DNA from: Nansenia antarctica
Lineage: Eukaryota; Chordata; Actinopteri; Argentiniformes; Microstomatidae
Length of the DNA stretch: 64,000 bases
NCBI GenBank assembly: GCA_963989245.1
Contig: OZ022342.1
Span: 37,160,942 to 37,224,941, forward strand
Direction of reading: 5' to 3'
Part shown: in pieces, positions 9,071 through 21,469 of the stretch
How positions within the stretch are numbered: position 1 is the first letter of the stretch
How the letters are laid out: every line of letters begins with the position of its first letter
The notes under the pieces: generated by a model
The model's database searches: none
Seen by the model: the letters and a program-made list of their open reading frames with translations, nothing else
Told to the model about the DNA's origin: nothing
Program-made: the position numbers and the translations under genes

Positions 9071-11161
9071 AGATGGGAAGATGCACATGGACCTGGCGGG
9101 GGTTTAGGGAGACATACATATTATTGTCATTTGTTTCTGTATCGGAAAAATGGCTGTAAAAAAACGTTCTGTGAAAAAAGTGCTGTCATTTTCAATTCTC
9201 AGTGCAATGTTGTTTTTTCCCCAGAACCAAACACACACGCACTCCATTGTGACCTTAAACTGAGAGCTCTTGTCAATCGTCCCGCGCTAATGAATATGAC
9301 AGCTTGTCTGTGGCTGAACAAATGAAGTACATTGCACTACTTGAAACTAGATACATTTTTACCCCCGCTACCAGTTAGCCACATCTGATCCTCAATGGGG
9401 GTATACAGTAGGTTAATGATTGAATGCTACATCTTGGGGTGCGGGGGAGTGGCCAGGCTGTAGAAAAATAATGACAACCTCATATAGCCCAACCTTCCTC
9501 TATTTCTTGCTCTGTCTCTTTCTTCCCCACGTAGACGCCCTGGTCTCCTAGACAGAGCCAAACAGAGCCAGACCTGGTCTCCAGACCTGTGGCGCTCTCG
9601 GCCTGTCGCCCTCCCGTCGCCACGGTAGCGGTGTGATGAGGCCAGGTAGCTTCTCTCTTCTGTCTAAGCCTCTCGGTCTGAAACAACAAAGTGGGGAAAA
9701 GCCTTTTTCAGCTCCAGGGCTTCTCTCTGTCTCTCTCTCTCTGTCTCTCTCTCTCTCTCTGTCTCTCTCTCTCTTTCTCTCTCATCTCTCCCAATGCTAT
9801 TATGCAAATAGAGAGGCAAGGTGACGATACAACAGAGGGCTTTCTCCACCCAATATTGACATGAGACGGGTGCTTTAGCTCTCACCCATAGGGGGGTTGG
9901 AGAGGATATGGGTGGTAAGGGGGAGGCGGGGGGTGGGGGGTGGGGGTTAGACACCTCAGTTCATTAGCAACACAAGGCAAAGTAACCCCCCCCCCCCTTA
10001 GCCTCTGGCCCTTGTTTAAAGACAAGCCTATTGCCATGTGTGGCTTATAAGCTTTTAATGATTTTTTTTTTTTTTTAAGCCCTGGAGTTATGGTTTTGAC
10101 TTTGTGGTGAGTTATTTCTTTTTTATTTTCATTTCCTATTTTTCTCTGCTTGCCGAAACACCAAACTGTGGTCTGTAATGTTTTTGTTGATGTTTTTTTA
10201 TTTTGTAAATTGTATACTTTGTTTATTCATTAGGAACCCAAGCTATTTGCCTTTTTTTTTCATAATCAGGTTGATTTTTGTTGCTGTTGTTGTTTTTGTG
10301 TGTCTCCTTCTGTTCAAAGTGTATAATGTACATTAACGGTACACAGAAGAGGAATATTGTTCTTTGGCTTTCTTAAGGTTGAGTACATAACTGATCAAAA
10401 CAGGTTTCTTTTCCTGGTCTCAATCAGATCAATGGAAGATGTTCCATCAGACAAGCATTGGTGTTGTTTGTGATGGAAATGTGACTTTGCTGCTTTACTC
10501 CCGACTTTGTTTGCAAACATTAGGGCTGTCATTTGACTCTAATCATTAATGCTGTTTCTATTAATTGTGCCAAAATAACACAATACAATTTAATCAGAAT
10601 TCAGATGCAGAACTCTAAATATTCTTCCTTCAAGAGGAGAAACACTGATGGATACAACAGCTCCAGTGTACTTCCTGCTATCGGTCCCTCTCCACATGTT
10701 GTTGGTCATTGTCCTTCCAGAAAGGTCCATCATCTATACTGTAGGTCCTTTGACAGCCCAACATAATTCTTTCAGGGACCTCTCATCCTGTTGTTAGCTC
10801 GCTCGGACCAGACGGCACCCAAAACGTATAGCTCCAAAACAGGGTTCCTTTTAGAGAAATCATGTGCCTGGCTGACCTGTACTGTAGGTGAGAAGCCGTC
10901 GCACAAGGAATGAGATTTGTTGCAGTCATCCATATTTATGTGCAACATTGCAAAAAAAATAAAAATACACTGAAATGTGCTTCGTCCACTTAACAAGGGG
11001 TTTCTACATGCTTTAACAGCACTTTCCCCCCTGAGTGTTTGACTTTGGAAGTTTTTGCAGTGCTTTTATGTTCCGTTGCTCTTACATCATGAGTACAACG
11101 AACAGATTGCTTCCTAGGCCAGAGCTCCAGTGATCTTTTTTACAGAGGGTCCATGAATTAT

Positions 11162-11391
11162 CATCATCATCATCATCATCATCATCATCGTAACCAAATA
11201 TTGGGAGAAATCCACCTTCCCCCTCCATAGCATAACACACATGCTGCTCAGCCTGTCCAAGCTATTTACTGTGCTTCTCTGATGATCACCACCCTGGGTG
11301 GACTTGAGTGTTGTAGATACAACCTATCCTCCATTCTCAACCTATCCTCCATTCTCAACCTATCCTCCATTCTCAACCTATCCTCCATTCT
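11162..11391. repeat. (ATC)n microsatellite and 18-bp minisatellite
   Basis: (ATC)n at 11162-11190 and four tandem copies of the 18-mer CAACCTATCCTCCATTCT at 11320-11391 with almost no divergence. Both lie in the presumed 3' UTR. Confidence 0.9.
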
Positions 11392-12270
11392 CAGGGTCTC
11401 TCACATTGCGGTTCTAGTTGAGTTGTACAGTTTGGTTGTTTAAACATTACAGCTGGGGGCGGGGGGGAGAGGGTTTAGCTTGCTTACTATTTGCATGACT
11501 GCTTGAGTTTTTAGACCAATCTGCTTTGCAAGTCAGGAAGCTTCTTTAGGGAGACGCGATTAGTTTTTTCTTCCCCCCCCCCCCCCCCCGAAATAAATGA
11601 GATTGATTATGTTTTCTATGGTGGTTTGACCCTAACCCTAACCCTTGTATTAAATGTCATTGAAGTGGTACGATGTAGAGCATGTCCATTGGGTACTATC
11701 ATGACCATTTGAAGGGGATCAGGGGGATCTAAGCCTACACACTCCTGTCATAAGAACAACAGTACCTGTCCCAATAGTCTGGAGCAGTTTAACACCGACC
11801 ACACACCGCCTCATGCCATTTAGCAGGTGTGTGTGTCGACAAAATGTGTCATGAACCGTTTGAACTTCTCAAGCTAAAGGAAGTGATCTAGAACACTTCT
11901 ACACCCCAAGCATTAGAGTCACTTACAGTATCCTGTCACGCTACAGTAAGAATCCTGTTGTCTTTCCAAGCCCTGACTGGATCAGTTGGAGTTCCTGCCA
12001 CCATTTTGTTTCTCCTCCTTTCTTTCTTCCAATTGTGTCAAATTCAGGAGCTCTCCTTCTTTCCAAATGACAAACTGCATAGGACACAAGAAACAACAAT
12101 TGAAACAAATAAAACAAATGAATTTCAGACAAAAATGGCAAAGGAATTTTCATACTACAATAATAATTCTGATACAGTACGTTTAAAAAAAAAAAAGAGT
12201 TTCAGACTTGAGGCAACTGTCATTTTGTAAATATTCTGTTATTTCCTATTTTGCAGATTTACTACTTGTA

Positions 12271-12276
12271 AATAAA
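12271..12276 (+). promoter_or_regulatory. Candidate polyadenylation signal AATAAA (distal)
   Basis: Hexamer preceded by an A/T-rich region and followed 40 bp later by another AATAAA (12311-12316). It is the last candidate before the foldback element at 12385, so a likely gene end. Confidence 0.4.
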
Positions 12277-12384
12277 CACGCATCAAGGAGGGATTAAACA
12301 TTCTTTGCTAAATAAATGGTGTTGCGCTCTGTTTTTATCTGCCATTTGCAATAACTGTTAGTGAGGCTGATAGGCATAACAATT

Positions 12385-13599
12385 GTGCATTTTATGACTA
12401 AAGCATGAAACTTTCTACAGTGTTTCTATAGACTGTAAACTTCATTTTTAGACGTGGAACCACTTCAGATTTTACCTCTGGCGTCAGGTAGACTCTAAAG
12501 AAATGTCACTAATTTTCAGGAGTAAAATATTTCTGCAAATCATTCTAGAATGTTACTGTGCAATCTAGAACTTCCATTAACTGCAATGTATAATGTCTGC
12601 TTGAGTGCATTATGACATCAAATGGAATATTTAGAATGTATGCAACATTCTTAGAACATGGAAGCAATTTACCATGAGAGGAAGGGGGTTGTGGACTCAT
12701 TTACCACTGGTACAGGGTTGGAAAAACTGAAATCTGAAAACCTGAAAACCTTTTTTTTATTATTCACTTATTTGTTTTTCTCATTTTTCTCATTCTATGA
12801 TCATGATAGAATGATAGAATGATCATAGAATCATTTGAGCATATTGCACTTTGAGCTGCAACGTTTGCAGGAAAAGCGCTATACAAATAAAGTTATTATT
12901 ATTATTATTATTATTATAGTATAATATGATATATTATTATCATTCTAAATAATAATAAAGTATAATAAAAAACATGTCTATGATCATTCTATCATTCTAT
13001 AGTATAATGTGATATATTATTATCATTCTAAGGAAAAAATAAATAAAGTGATTTTTCACTTTATTCTTTTTTTATCATTCTATGATCATTCTAACATTCT
13101 TTAACATTATATATATAATATAATATATAATATATATTATAATATTATATATATATATATAATATACATATAACATTATTCTAAGGAAAAATAAATAAAG
13201 TGAAAAAAATTGAAGAAAAAGAACACAGTATACTATGTTCTTTAAAAAAATAAAAAAAATAAAAAGGGTTACGGTTAGGGTTAAAAAATAAATAAAGTGG
13301 GAAAAAAATGAAAAAACCTAACCTTAACCCTATGATCATTCTATCATTCTATAGTATAATATGATATATTATTATCATTCTAAGAAAAATAAATAAAGTG
13401 GAAAAAGAACATGTTCTTTTTTCATTCTTTTTCACTTTATTATTTTTTTAAATCATTTTTATCATTGTATGATCATTCTATCATTCTAGAGTCTACCTGA
13501 CACTAGAGGTCAAATCTGAAGTGGTTCCACGTCTAAAAATGAAGTTTACAGTGTAAAGAAACACTGTAGAAAGTTTCATGCTTTAGTCATAAAATGCAC
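12385..13599. mobile_element. Foldback element with ~115-bp inverted ends
   Basis: Inverted copies of about 115 bp start GTGCATTTTATGAC (12385 inward; 13599 inward on the opposite strand) and contain 'aacttcatttttagacgtgg'. A third copy of the same end lies at 36021-36140. The interior is AT-rich, carries its own shorter palindromes ('atgatcattctatcattcta' and relatives) and a LINE 3' tail at 12850-12918. No transposase is visible and no clean target duplication was found. Confidence 0.7.
12850..12918 (+). mobile_element. LINE 3' tail (same family as 4556-5078)
   Basis: 'gctgcaacgtttgcaggaaa' followed by 'agcgctatacaaataaag' and (tta)n is the complement of the 3' end at 4570-4640. A short, heavily 5'-truncated insertion inside the foldback element. 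Confidence 0.75.
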
Positions 13600-13857
13600 T
13601 GCCGCACTATTTCAGTCATACGGGTCATTATGCAAGTAAGCAGCTCGGCTTCATTTCCTTGAGACGAGTCTATGAACCTAACCGATCCCTACAGACACAC
13701 ACACATTTTCCAACAGTTATTGGTAACTGAACACAGTACTAATGAGGTCAGGGCCTGGGGCAACATCGCAAGTGACTCTCTTCTCCTCTACCTCTGCAAC
13801 GCCCTCCAACCACATCCTTAGAAGGCAATGTCGTTACTCACAGAGACACCATGGTCA

Positions 13858-14445
13858 TTGATTGATTGAAAACTTTATTAGAAGATTTGCAGAAGTAGGT
13901 ACATGAAAGTACATATTACATACATGGTCAACTAACAGGATAAAAACCCAAGAAAGCCACTGGCTTATTTCAATTGGGGTCCTTGATTCTCAATTCATCG
14001 TTACATGTAAGACAGACAAAAAAAAGCTAGTACTATCTACAAGATAATACAGACAAATAACTATTACTATCTACAAGATAAACACACATCCATCATGGGA
14101 AGAACAATACAACAAAACATAAGGTATGTACAGCGGGTAGGACAGGTGGGGACATACACCACAGGTGGGGGCGGGGGACAAAACACAAAGTATGTACAGT
14201 GGGTAGTTCGGGTCTTTTAATCTGATTTTTGATTTAGAGGGTCCAGTTACGGATTGCAGCCTCCTGTAAATGTTTTTTGAGAGTGGTTTTGAAGGTGGGC
14301 AGTGTTTTGCACTCCTTTAAGATTATAGGAAGGGCGTTCCACATTTTTACTGCATAGTTTGCAAACGAGTTTAACCCCTTGTTTGTGGTGCAACGCGGTT
14401 GAACGTGGTTCGTGGAGCTTCACATCTCTTCACATCTCTGCTTCC
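13858..14445 (-). mobile_element. LINE 3' fragment with (TCAA)n tail
   Basis: Minus-strand LINE end: tail 'ttgattgattgaaaacttta' at 13858, 3' UTR, then a degenerate reverse-transcriptase C terminus (minus strand about 14230-14380) with FANYAVKMWNALP. The same 3' UTR recurs at 36401-36535 with near identity. No intact frame. Confidence 0.7.
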
Positions 14446-14592
14446 TGGGTGTGTTTTAATGTACTCATGCATGTCCCCCTCGCCATACATCTTCCTAACA
14501 CTGTTCATCTTCCTAACACTGTTCATCGCTTTCTGCTCCACAAGATGATTTGGAATAGTAGCTCTGTGTGTGTGAGAGAGAGAATGACATTC

Positions 14593-15562
<970 letters not shown>

Positions 15563-15679
15563 TGTTCTCTGAAAGGAATAATTGCCCCACTCTAACGCTA
15601 ACGGAACCAAAGAGCTGTAGGAGGTGTGTCAGGTGTATAGGTCTCCAGTTGGGTATGTTAGAGGAATGAGACATTTGAA

Positions 15680-16264
15680 AGCATAAGTTTCACTCCAGAC
15701 ATTTCTGGAAAAAAAAGAGTTTGAGAGTATACATTGCTAATTAATCAATCCTAATTTAATCAGTGCTCGCCAACACTGTGGGTAGTCAAATCTATATGAC
15801 ATTTGAGACTTATGTGATCTTCCATCAAGCTGTCTTAGGTATCCATGTAGCTTGTTTTGTGGGGGGGCCTGCAAGCTTTTATGACTCTTATAGTCCATAT
15901 GCAGCATCTAAATCCTCTCTCTTAAAGGGGCCAGATGAATACCCTTCAATACCCATATGTAAGGAGTGGCCTTTATAGGATTGCCACCCGTCCCTTAAAA
16001 TACGGAATCGTTCCGTATCTGACTGTTAAAAGATGCGTCCCGTTTTGAACCAATACGGAACGCTGTTTGTTCCGTATTTTCAATCCACCCGCATTGCGTG
16101 ATTCCTCCAATATATCATACAGAGCTGCCAAGTCTTTTATTTTTGAAATTCCTTTAAATAAAGCTACCGGACACGAGTTTCGTGGCATCTTTCTGCACGC
16201 GCGTTAACTTGAGTCTGCAATCGAAGCGGGAGGCGCGCACTGCTGGAAGAACCTGTGTTCACTC
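15680..16264. other. Unassigned repeat-like spacer
   Basis: No coding signal. At 16000-16080 there is a short palindromic motif around 'tacggaatcgttccgta' and 'gttccgtattt', possibly a degenerate MITE. Otherwise unremarkable. Confidence 0.4.
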
Positions 16265-16660
16265 GAGCTGCATGTAATAGTCAGGTTCACTATGTTTCAA
16301 TTTAAACTTTCGTGGGAATTTTTTGGGGATTTGCTAATCTATACATTTTTGGAAAGGGCATTGTATGAGGAATCAGAAAATATATGTTTCCATTTGCACA
16401 GATGTCTGAAAGGCGGCCATCTTGGCATTTACAAAATGGCCGCCATAATACACACGTTTTGTAATATCTTGGCTTCTAAATAAGCTAGAACATCTGCTAA
16501 ACCTACATTTTCAGGGTCAAGGAATCCAATGGTTGTAGTTACAAAGCTATTTTTTGTATTCTTCAAAAAAAAAATAAGTATATGGGCACAGGCAGCCATT
16601 GCTCTGCAGGATCCATAATTGGATCCCCTGCAAAATTGGTAGTCCAAACATGAGGATGGC

Positions 16661-16876
16661 ATGCTTAAACCAACAACCACAGACGTCCTCCCAGCCCCAA
16701 AGTCCATCATTGAGATGGTACAATGCAAATGCAAAACTGACTGTTCTTCTGGCAGATGTTCATGCAGAGCTAAGAACTTAGCCTGTACCGACATGTGTCA
16801 GTGCAGCAGCCAGTGCCAGAACGATGACGTTTCCCAAGCCGTGACGCACGAAAGTGATGATGATGAACTAATCTAA
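16661..16876 (+). pseudogene. CXC-type cysteine-rich C-terminal exon of Academ-like protein
   Basis: About 71 codons ending at a stop at 16874-16876. It holds a dense cysteine block (QCKCKTDCSSGRCSCRAKNL, then ACTDMCQC) with the C-x-C...C-x4-C-x-C spacing of CXC/tesmin-like zinc-binding tails, followed by an acidic end (ESDDDELI). The upstream frame contains stops, so the nuclease and transposase parts are gone. Function inferred only by likeness to the tail at 59281-59400. Confidence 0.6.
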
Positions 16877-17072
16877 CAGCCCAGCTCACATTGGCACGCA
16901 TTGGACTCGCCATTCACATATCACATCACACATAGCATAAACGCTTATACATAGTCAAGAGACACAACCCGCCTGTCATTACACATAGAGTAAATACACA
17001 TCCCACAAACAGATCAACCAGCACACTATACACTCCCCACATTCCTCCCATTCATTTATTTTTTTCATTTTT

Positions 17073-17085
17073 ATCATTAAATATG
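17073..17085 (+). repeat. Left 13-bp target duplication of LINE copy B
   Basis: ATCATTAAATATG here is repeated exactly at 20790-20802, flanking LINE copy B. A length of 13 bp fits target-primed reverse transcription. Five bases (atata) of unclear origin separate it from LINE sequence. Confidence 0.9.
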
Positions 17086-17962
17086 ATATACGGAGCTTAT
17101 TCTCCATGCCGCACCCACCTTGAAGTCCTGGCTGAGAGCGTTCCTCACTTCCAGTTTGCGCCAACTCAAGATCCCCAAAATCTGGCGAAGAGCCCTAGTT
17201 GTTGCGATCAGGGGAGGCTGGTTCATTAGGTGCAATTGGGCAATGCCCCACCAAAGGGGGAAGAGAGAGATTTTTTTTCTATGACTTCTAGACAGTGTTG
17301 CTTCTGAATATCATAGTCCAATCAGCTAGTGTTCTGTGGAGTATATCATAGTCCAATCAGCTAGTGTTCTGTGGAGTATGTTCCAATCAGCTTCAAGTCC
17401 CGCCCCTTTCGGGGCAACTTTCAGTCTACTCGAAGTTGCACTAGGCTGTTCTCGTAGACTTGCATGTAAAATCTATTTTGGTAACTTCAGGCCATTCGGT
17501 CAATTGTCTATGGGGTTTTGGGACATGCACCGAAAGGGGCGGGACTTGAAGCTGATTGGAACATACTCCACAGAACACTAGCTGATTGGACTATGATATA
17601 CGCCACAGAACACTAGCTGATTGGACTATGATATTCAGAAGCAACACTGTCTAGAAGTCATAGAAAAAAAATCTCTCTCTTCTCCCTTTGGTGGGGAGCC
17701 AGCCTCCCCTGCTTGAGGATATTACAACTGGACCTATTACCGAAGTCAAACTTCGTTTGTGGTCGCAATCTCCGCGCAATCTCCGCGCAATCTCCGCGGC
17801 TGTTAGGCTGCTACTGTTGGTGTTTTGCGAAGCCAGAATACACAAACTCGACCTGAAGGTAAGAGAGTCAGCTAAGATAAAAGCTACTTCAAACATTTAG
17901 TAATATCGTCAGCATGGTACGTTTTCTATTGTCGTCTTTTAGCTTGTTTGTTTATGTATTCA

Positions 17963-17964
17963 GC

Positions 17965-18049
<85 letters not shown>

Positions 18050-18088
18050 CGCACACACACACACACACACTCACACTCACACACTCAC
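17963..18088 (+). repeat. (CA)n microsatellite
   Basis: (CA)n interrupted by cgca and tcaca variants, immediately upstream of the 31-bp minisatellite within the hAT insertion. Confidence 0.95.
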
Positions 18089-18089
18089 T

Positions 18090-18988
18090 AGAGGGGATGA
18101 AGAGGTCTGTACAGGGGGGTAGGGGGGATGAAGAGGTCTGTACAGGGGGGTAGAGGGGATAAAGAGGTCTGTACAGGGGGGTAGAGGGGATGAAGAGCCT
18201 CTCTGTACAGGGGGGTAGAGGGGATGGAGAGGTCTGTACAGGGGGGGTAGAGGGGATGGAGAGGTCTGTACAGGGGGGTAGGGGGGATGAGGAGGTATGT
18301 AGAGGTGGGTAGGGGGGATGAAGAGGTCTGTAGAGGTGGGTAGGGGGGATGAAGAGGTCTGTAGAGGTGGGTAGGGGGGATGAAGAGGTCTGTACAGGGG
18401 GGTAGAGGGGATGAAGAGGTCTGTACAGGGGGGTAGAGGGGATGAAGAGGTCTGTACAGGGGGGTAGAGGGGATGGAGAGGTCTGTACAGGGGGGTAGGG
18501 GGGATGAGGAGGTATGTACAGGGGGGTAGAGGGGATGAAGAGGTCTGTACAGGGGGGTAGAGGGGATGAAGAGGTCTGTACAGGGGGGGTAGAGGGGATG
18601 GAGAGGTCTGTACAGGGGGGTAGGGGGGATGAGGAGGTATGTACAGGGGGGTAGAGGGGATGAAGAGGTCTGTACAGGGGGGTAGGGGGGATGAGGAGGT
18701 ATGTACAGGGGGGTAGAGGGGATGAAGAGGTCTGTACAGGGGGGTAGGGGGGATGAGGAGGTATGTACAGGGGGGTAGAGGGGATGGAGAGGTCTGTACA
18801 GGGGGTAGAGGGGATGGAGAGGTCTGTAGAGGTGGGTAGAGGAGATGTAGAGGTGGGTAGAGGTGATGAAGAGGTCTGTAGAGGTGGGTAGAGGGGATGA
18901 AGAGGTCTGTACAGGGGGGTAGAGGGGATGAAGAGGTCTGTACAGGGGGGTAGAGGGGATGGCGAGGTCTGTACAGGGGGGTAGAGCT
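18090..18988 (+). repeat. 31-bp minisatellite, about 29 units
   Basis: Tandem array with the consensus 'gaagaggtctgtacagggg' plus 'ggtagaggggat'. Variants (ggagaggtctgt, gaggaggtatgt, tagaggtggg) are intermixed in runs, showing expansion of sub-blocks. The minus strand is open for 328 codons only because 31 is not a multiple of 3 and stops are absent from the unit; it is not a gene. Confidence 0.95.
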
Positions 18989-19102
18989 ATTCTCATGCTA
19001 AAATCGACTGTAAATCCAGATTTTAAAGTTGATATTCTTCCCCGTGGAGCATGCCCCCATAACCTGTGCCCCACCCAAAATGTTTAGCACCAGCCGCCAC
19101 TG

Positions 19103-20683
19103 GTTGCGATCCCTAAACCGAATAAGCCTGAAGGGGACCCTAAGAGTTACCGTCCCATCTCTCTGTTATGCATCCCCTTCAAGATCCTCGAGCGTCTCAT
19201 CTACACCCGCATCGAACCAATTGTCGACCCGCTGCTCCCACGTGAGCAGGCCGGGTTCCGACGCGGGAGGTCGACCGTAGATCAAGTCACCCTTATGACT
19301 CAAGACATCGAGGATTGCTTTTCGGCAAAAAAGAAGGCCGGGGCCGTCTTTATAGACCTGACGGCTGCCTACGATACCGTATGGCATCGCAGCCTCACCT
19401 GCAAGCTGCTCCGCCTGCTGCCGGACAGGCACATGGTCAGAATGATCATGGAGCTCATCCGTAACCGCAGCTTTACTCTCACCACCGGTTGCGGACAGCT
19501 AAGCAGGCTTCGACGCTTTAAGAACAGCGTCCCTCAGGGATCGGTCCTGGCCCCCCTCCTCTATAATATATACACCTATGACCTGCCCAACACACTCTCG
19601 CGGAAGTACGCCTACGCAGACGACCTCGCAGTGGTGTACTCTGCTGGAAATTGGCAGTCTGTGGAGGGGATTCTGAGCCAGGACATGCAGACACTAGTGG
19701 CATACTTCCGGAAATGGAGATTGAAGCTTAGCGAGGCAAAGACGGTATCGGCTGCCTTCCACCTTAACAACAGGGAGGCTAAACGTGAGCTTAGAGTATA
19801 CCTAGATGGAACTCCCCTGCCATGTTCCGCTGAGCCAATCTATCTCGGCGTGACATTGGACAGGACGCTCACGTTTCGCCGGCACCTCGAGTCACTGCGC
19901 AAGAAGTTAACAGCTTGTGTGGCGTTGATGAGGCGACTGGTTGGCTCGGGCTGGGGCGCCGGCGCAAAGACCTTGCGCACGGCAGCCCTAGCCCTCGTTT
20001 ATTCAACTAGTGAATACTGCGCCCCAGTATGGTGTCGCAGTGCCCACACCCGCCTCATCGACTCGCCTATAAACGAAGCCTTGCGCATTGTGACAGGATG
20101 CCTGCGTCCTACCCCCGTGGACAACCTTCCCATCCTAGCAGGCATCCAGCCCGCAGGCCTCCGCCGCATGGGAGCCACAGCACGTCTCGCCTGCCGGGCC
20201 GTGGAGCTTAATAACCATCTGCTCCACGATAGGCTCACTATAACAGCGGAGCCCTCCCGGCGTCTCAAGTTGAGACACCCATTTGTGCCTGCCGCACAGG
20301 ATCTCAGGCAGCAATGCAGAGATCTTAACATCAGTGAGGCAGGATGGGCGGATTATATGTGGCGCGCGGAGTGGGAGGCAAACACCTCCAAACTCCGCGA
20401 CCACATCCCAGTCGCCGGCCCTGAGCCCCTCGGGATGGACTTGCCAAGGCTATCCTGGGTGAGGCTCAATCGTCTCCGGACCGGCGTCGGGCGTTTCCGC
20501 TCATCAATGCACAAATGGGGCTTGGCCCCAAATGCGTTGTGCGAGTGTGACGCAGAGGACCAAACCGCAGACCATGTTATCCTGGATTGCCCGGTGTACC
20601 ACCCACCCAACGGGATGCATGGTCTGTCGGTACTAGATGACGAGACGATGACGTGGCTTCTGGAGGGGTGTCCAGAAATATAG
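19103..20683 (+). pseudogene. LINE copy B reverse transcriptase, main part
   Basis: Continues the LINE ORF after the hAT insertion and stays open to the stop at 20681-20683. It carries FIDLTAAYDTV, SVPQGSVLAPLLYNIYTY and YAYADDLAV, and the C-terminal knuckle (CECDAEDQTADHVILDC, one glycine replaced by aspartate relative to copy A). The 5' part of ORF2 was never copied, so the protein cannot be complete even without the insertion. Confidence 0.88.
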
Positions 20684-21363
20684 CCCGGGTGAGCCCCTCA
20701 ACCAGGTCTCGGGGTGGTAAAAGGGTAGCCCCTCGGCCCCGAGCCTGGTGGAGTGGAGAGGAAAACAACTACCCATACGCCGAAAGAAGATCATTAAATA
20801 TGCCATTAGGCTAAATATTTACCTGCCTCTGTATTGCCTTACTGGTTGCTGGCTGTTGCCATAACATCCAAAAATGTATAGATTAGCAAATCCCCCCAAA
20901 AAGCCAACAAAAGTTTAAATCATAACATTGAGACTATCTAATGCAGGAGGTTGTCATGATCATACTGTGGTCTGTGGACTCACGTATGGAAGTAATAGAA
21001 AAACAAAAATTTCTTAAAGTATAAGTTACACATTTTTATGTGATGATATTAATAAAAAAGAATACAAAAAATTGCTTTGTAACTACAACCATTGGATTCC
21101 TTGACCCTGAAAATGTAGGTTTAGCAGTTAAAATCAATGTTCTAGCTTATTTAGAAGCCAAGATATTACAAAACGTGTGTATTATGGCAGCCATTTTGTA
21201 AATGCCAAGATGGCCGCCTTTCAGACATCTGTGCAAATGGAAACATATATTTTCTGATTCCTCATACAATGCCCTTTCCAAAAATGTATAGATTAGCAAA
21301 TCCCCAAAAAATTCCCACGAAATTATATAACAAACCTGACTATAAGTCTTAGAACGTAGCAAG

Positions 21364-21468
21364 CAGTGTTGCCAGATTGGGCTACTTTTGGTCACACTGG
21401 ACGGGTGGATTCGGCAGCTTTTAGACTGGTTGCGCTGGAAATTGTCAATTCCGTCTGGCAACCCTGGT
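21364..21468. mobile_element. Small hAT-type MITE
   Basis: A 105-bp unit with ends CAGTGTTGCCAGATTGGGC and the complement of CAGGGTTGCCAGACGG. Flanks gtagcaag and gtatcaaa look like a diverged 8-bp duplication. The same family appears at 54910-54990 with a perfect duplication. Confidence 0.65.
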
Positions 21469-21469
21469 A

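Larger units (their letters stand above)
7995..12290 (+). other. Probable long 3' UTR of the plexin gene
   Basis: Downstream of the stop there is no further splice-supported coding sequence for over 4 kb. The stretch is T-rich and mostly free of recognisable transposon ends. Candidate AATAAA signals lie at 9065-9070, 12271-12276 and 12311-12316. It holds (GT)n/(GCGT)n at 8230-8307, homopolymer A/C runs at 8124-8157, a (TCTC)n block at 9724-9783, poly-C at 9986-9998 and 11574-11589, and no convincing frame. The actual 3' end cannot be decided without transcripts. Confidence 0.5.
17209..19102. mobile_element. Non-autonomous hAT element inside LINE copy B
   Basis: An 1894-bp insertion flanked by a perfect 8-bp duplication GTTGCGAT (17201-17208, 19103-19110); removing it restores the LINE frame. 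Ends are CAGGGGAGGCTGGT (left) and the complement of CAGTGGCGGCTGGT (right), typical hAT termini. The left 503 bp (17209-17711) is itself a palindrome with arms ending CAGGGGAGGCTGG at both sides, so the element may be a compound of a foldback MITE and a second hAT end. The interior holds a (CA)n array and a 31-bp minisatellite. No transposase. Confidence 0.9.
17091..20789 (+). mobile_element. LINE copy B, 5'-truncated, split by a hAT element
   Basis: Same LINE as copy A. It begins at the position equivalent to base 347 of copy A and ends with the shared 3' UTR at 20789. Flanked by a perfect 13-bp duplication (17073-17085, 20790-20802). A hAT element (17209-19102) interrupts it after 110 bp. 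Base differences from copy A are few, so both are recent. Confidence 0.92.
16265..21345. mobile_element. Internally deleted Academ-like element, interrupted by LINE B
   Basis: Two inverted copies of about 280-300 bp (roughly 16275-16560 and 21065-21345) share 'aatttttggggatttgc', 'gcggccatcttggca' and 'ttcagggtcaaggaatccaa'. A related block occurs once at 58923-59110, just 3' of the Academ-like gene. Between the inverted blocks, beside the left one, lies a plus-strand exon for a CXC-type cysteine-rich tail (16661-16876), comparable with the tail of the gene at 59281-61635. The simplest reading is an element with long inverted ends that lost most of its gene, later split by LINE copy B. Exact ends and duplication are not resolved. 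Confidence 0.5.

Noticed and set aside
11958..12230. 90-codon frame near the end of the presumed 3' UTR
   Set aside because: Low-complexity composition, no conserved motif, close to poly(A) signals.
18088..19074. 328-codon minus-strand frame rich in proline/leucine repeats
   Set aside because: It is the translation of the 31-bp minisatellite; there is no start context, splice sites or family likeness.
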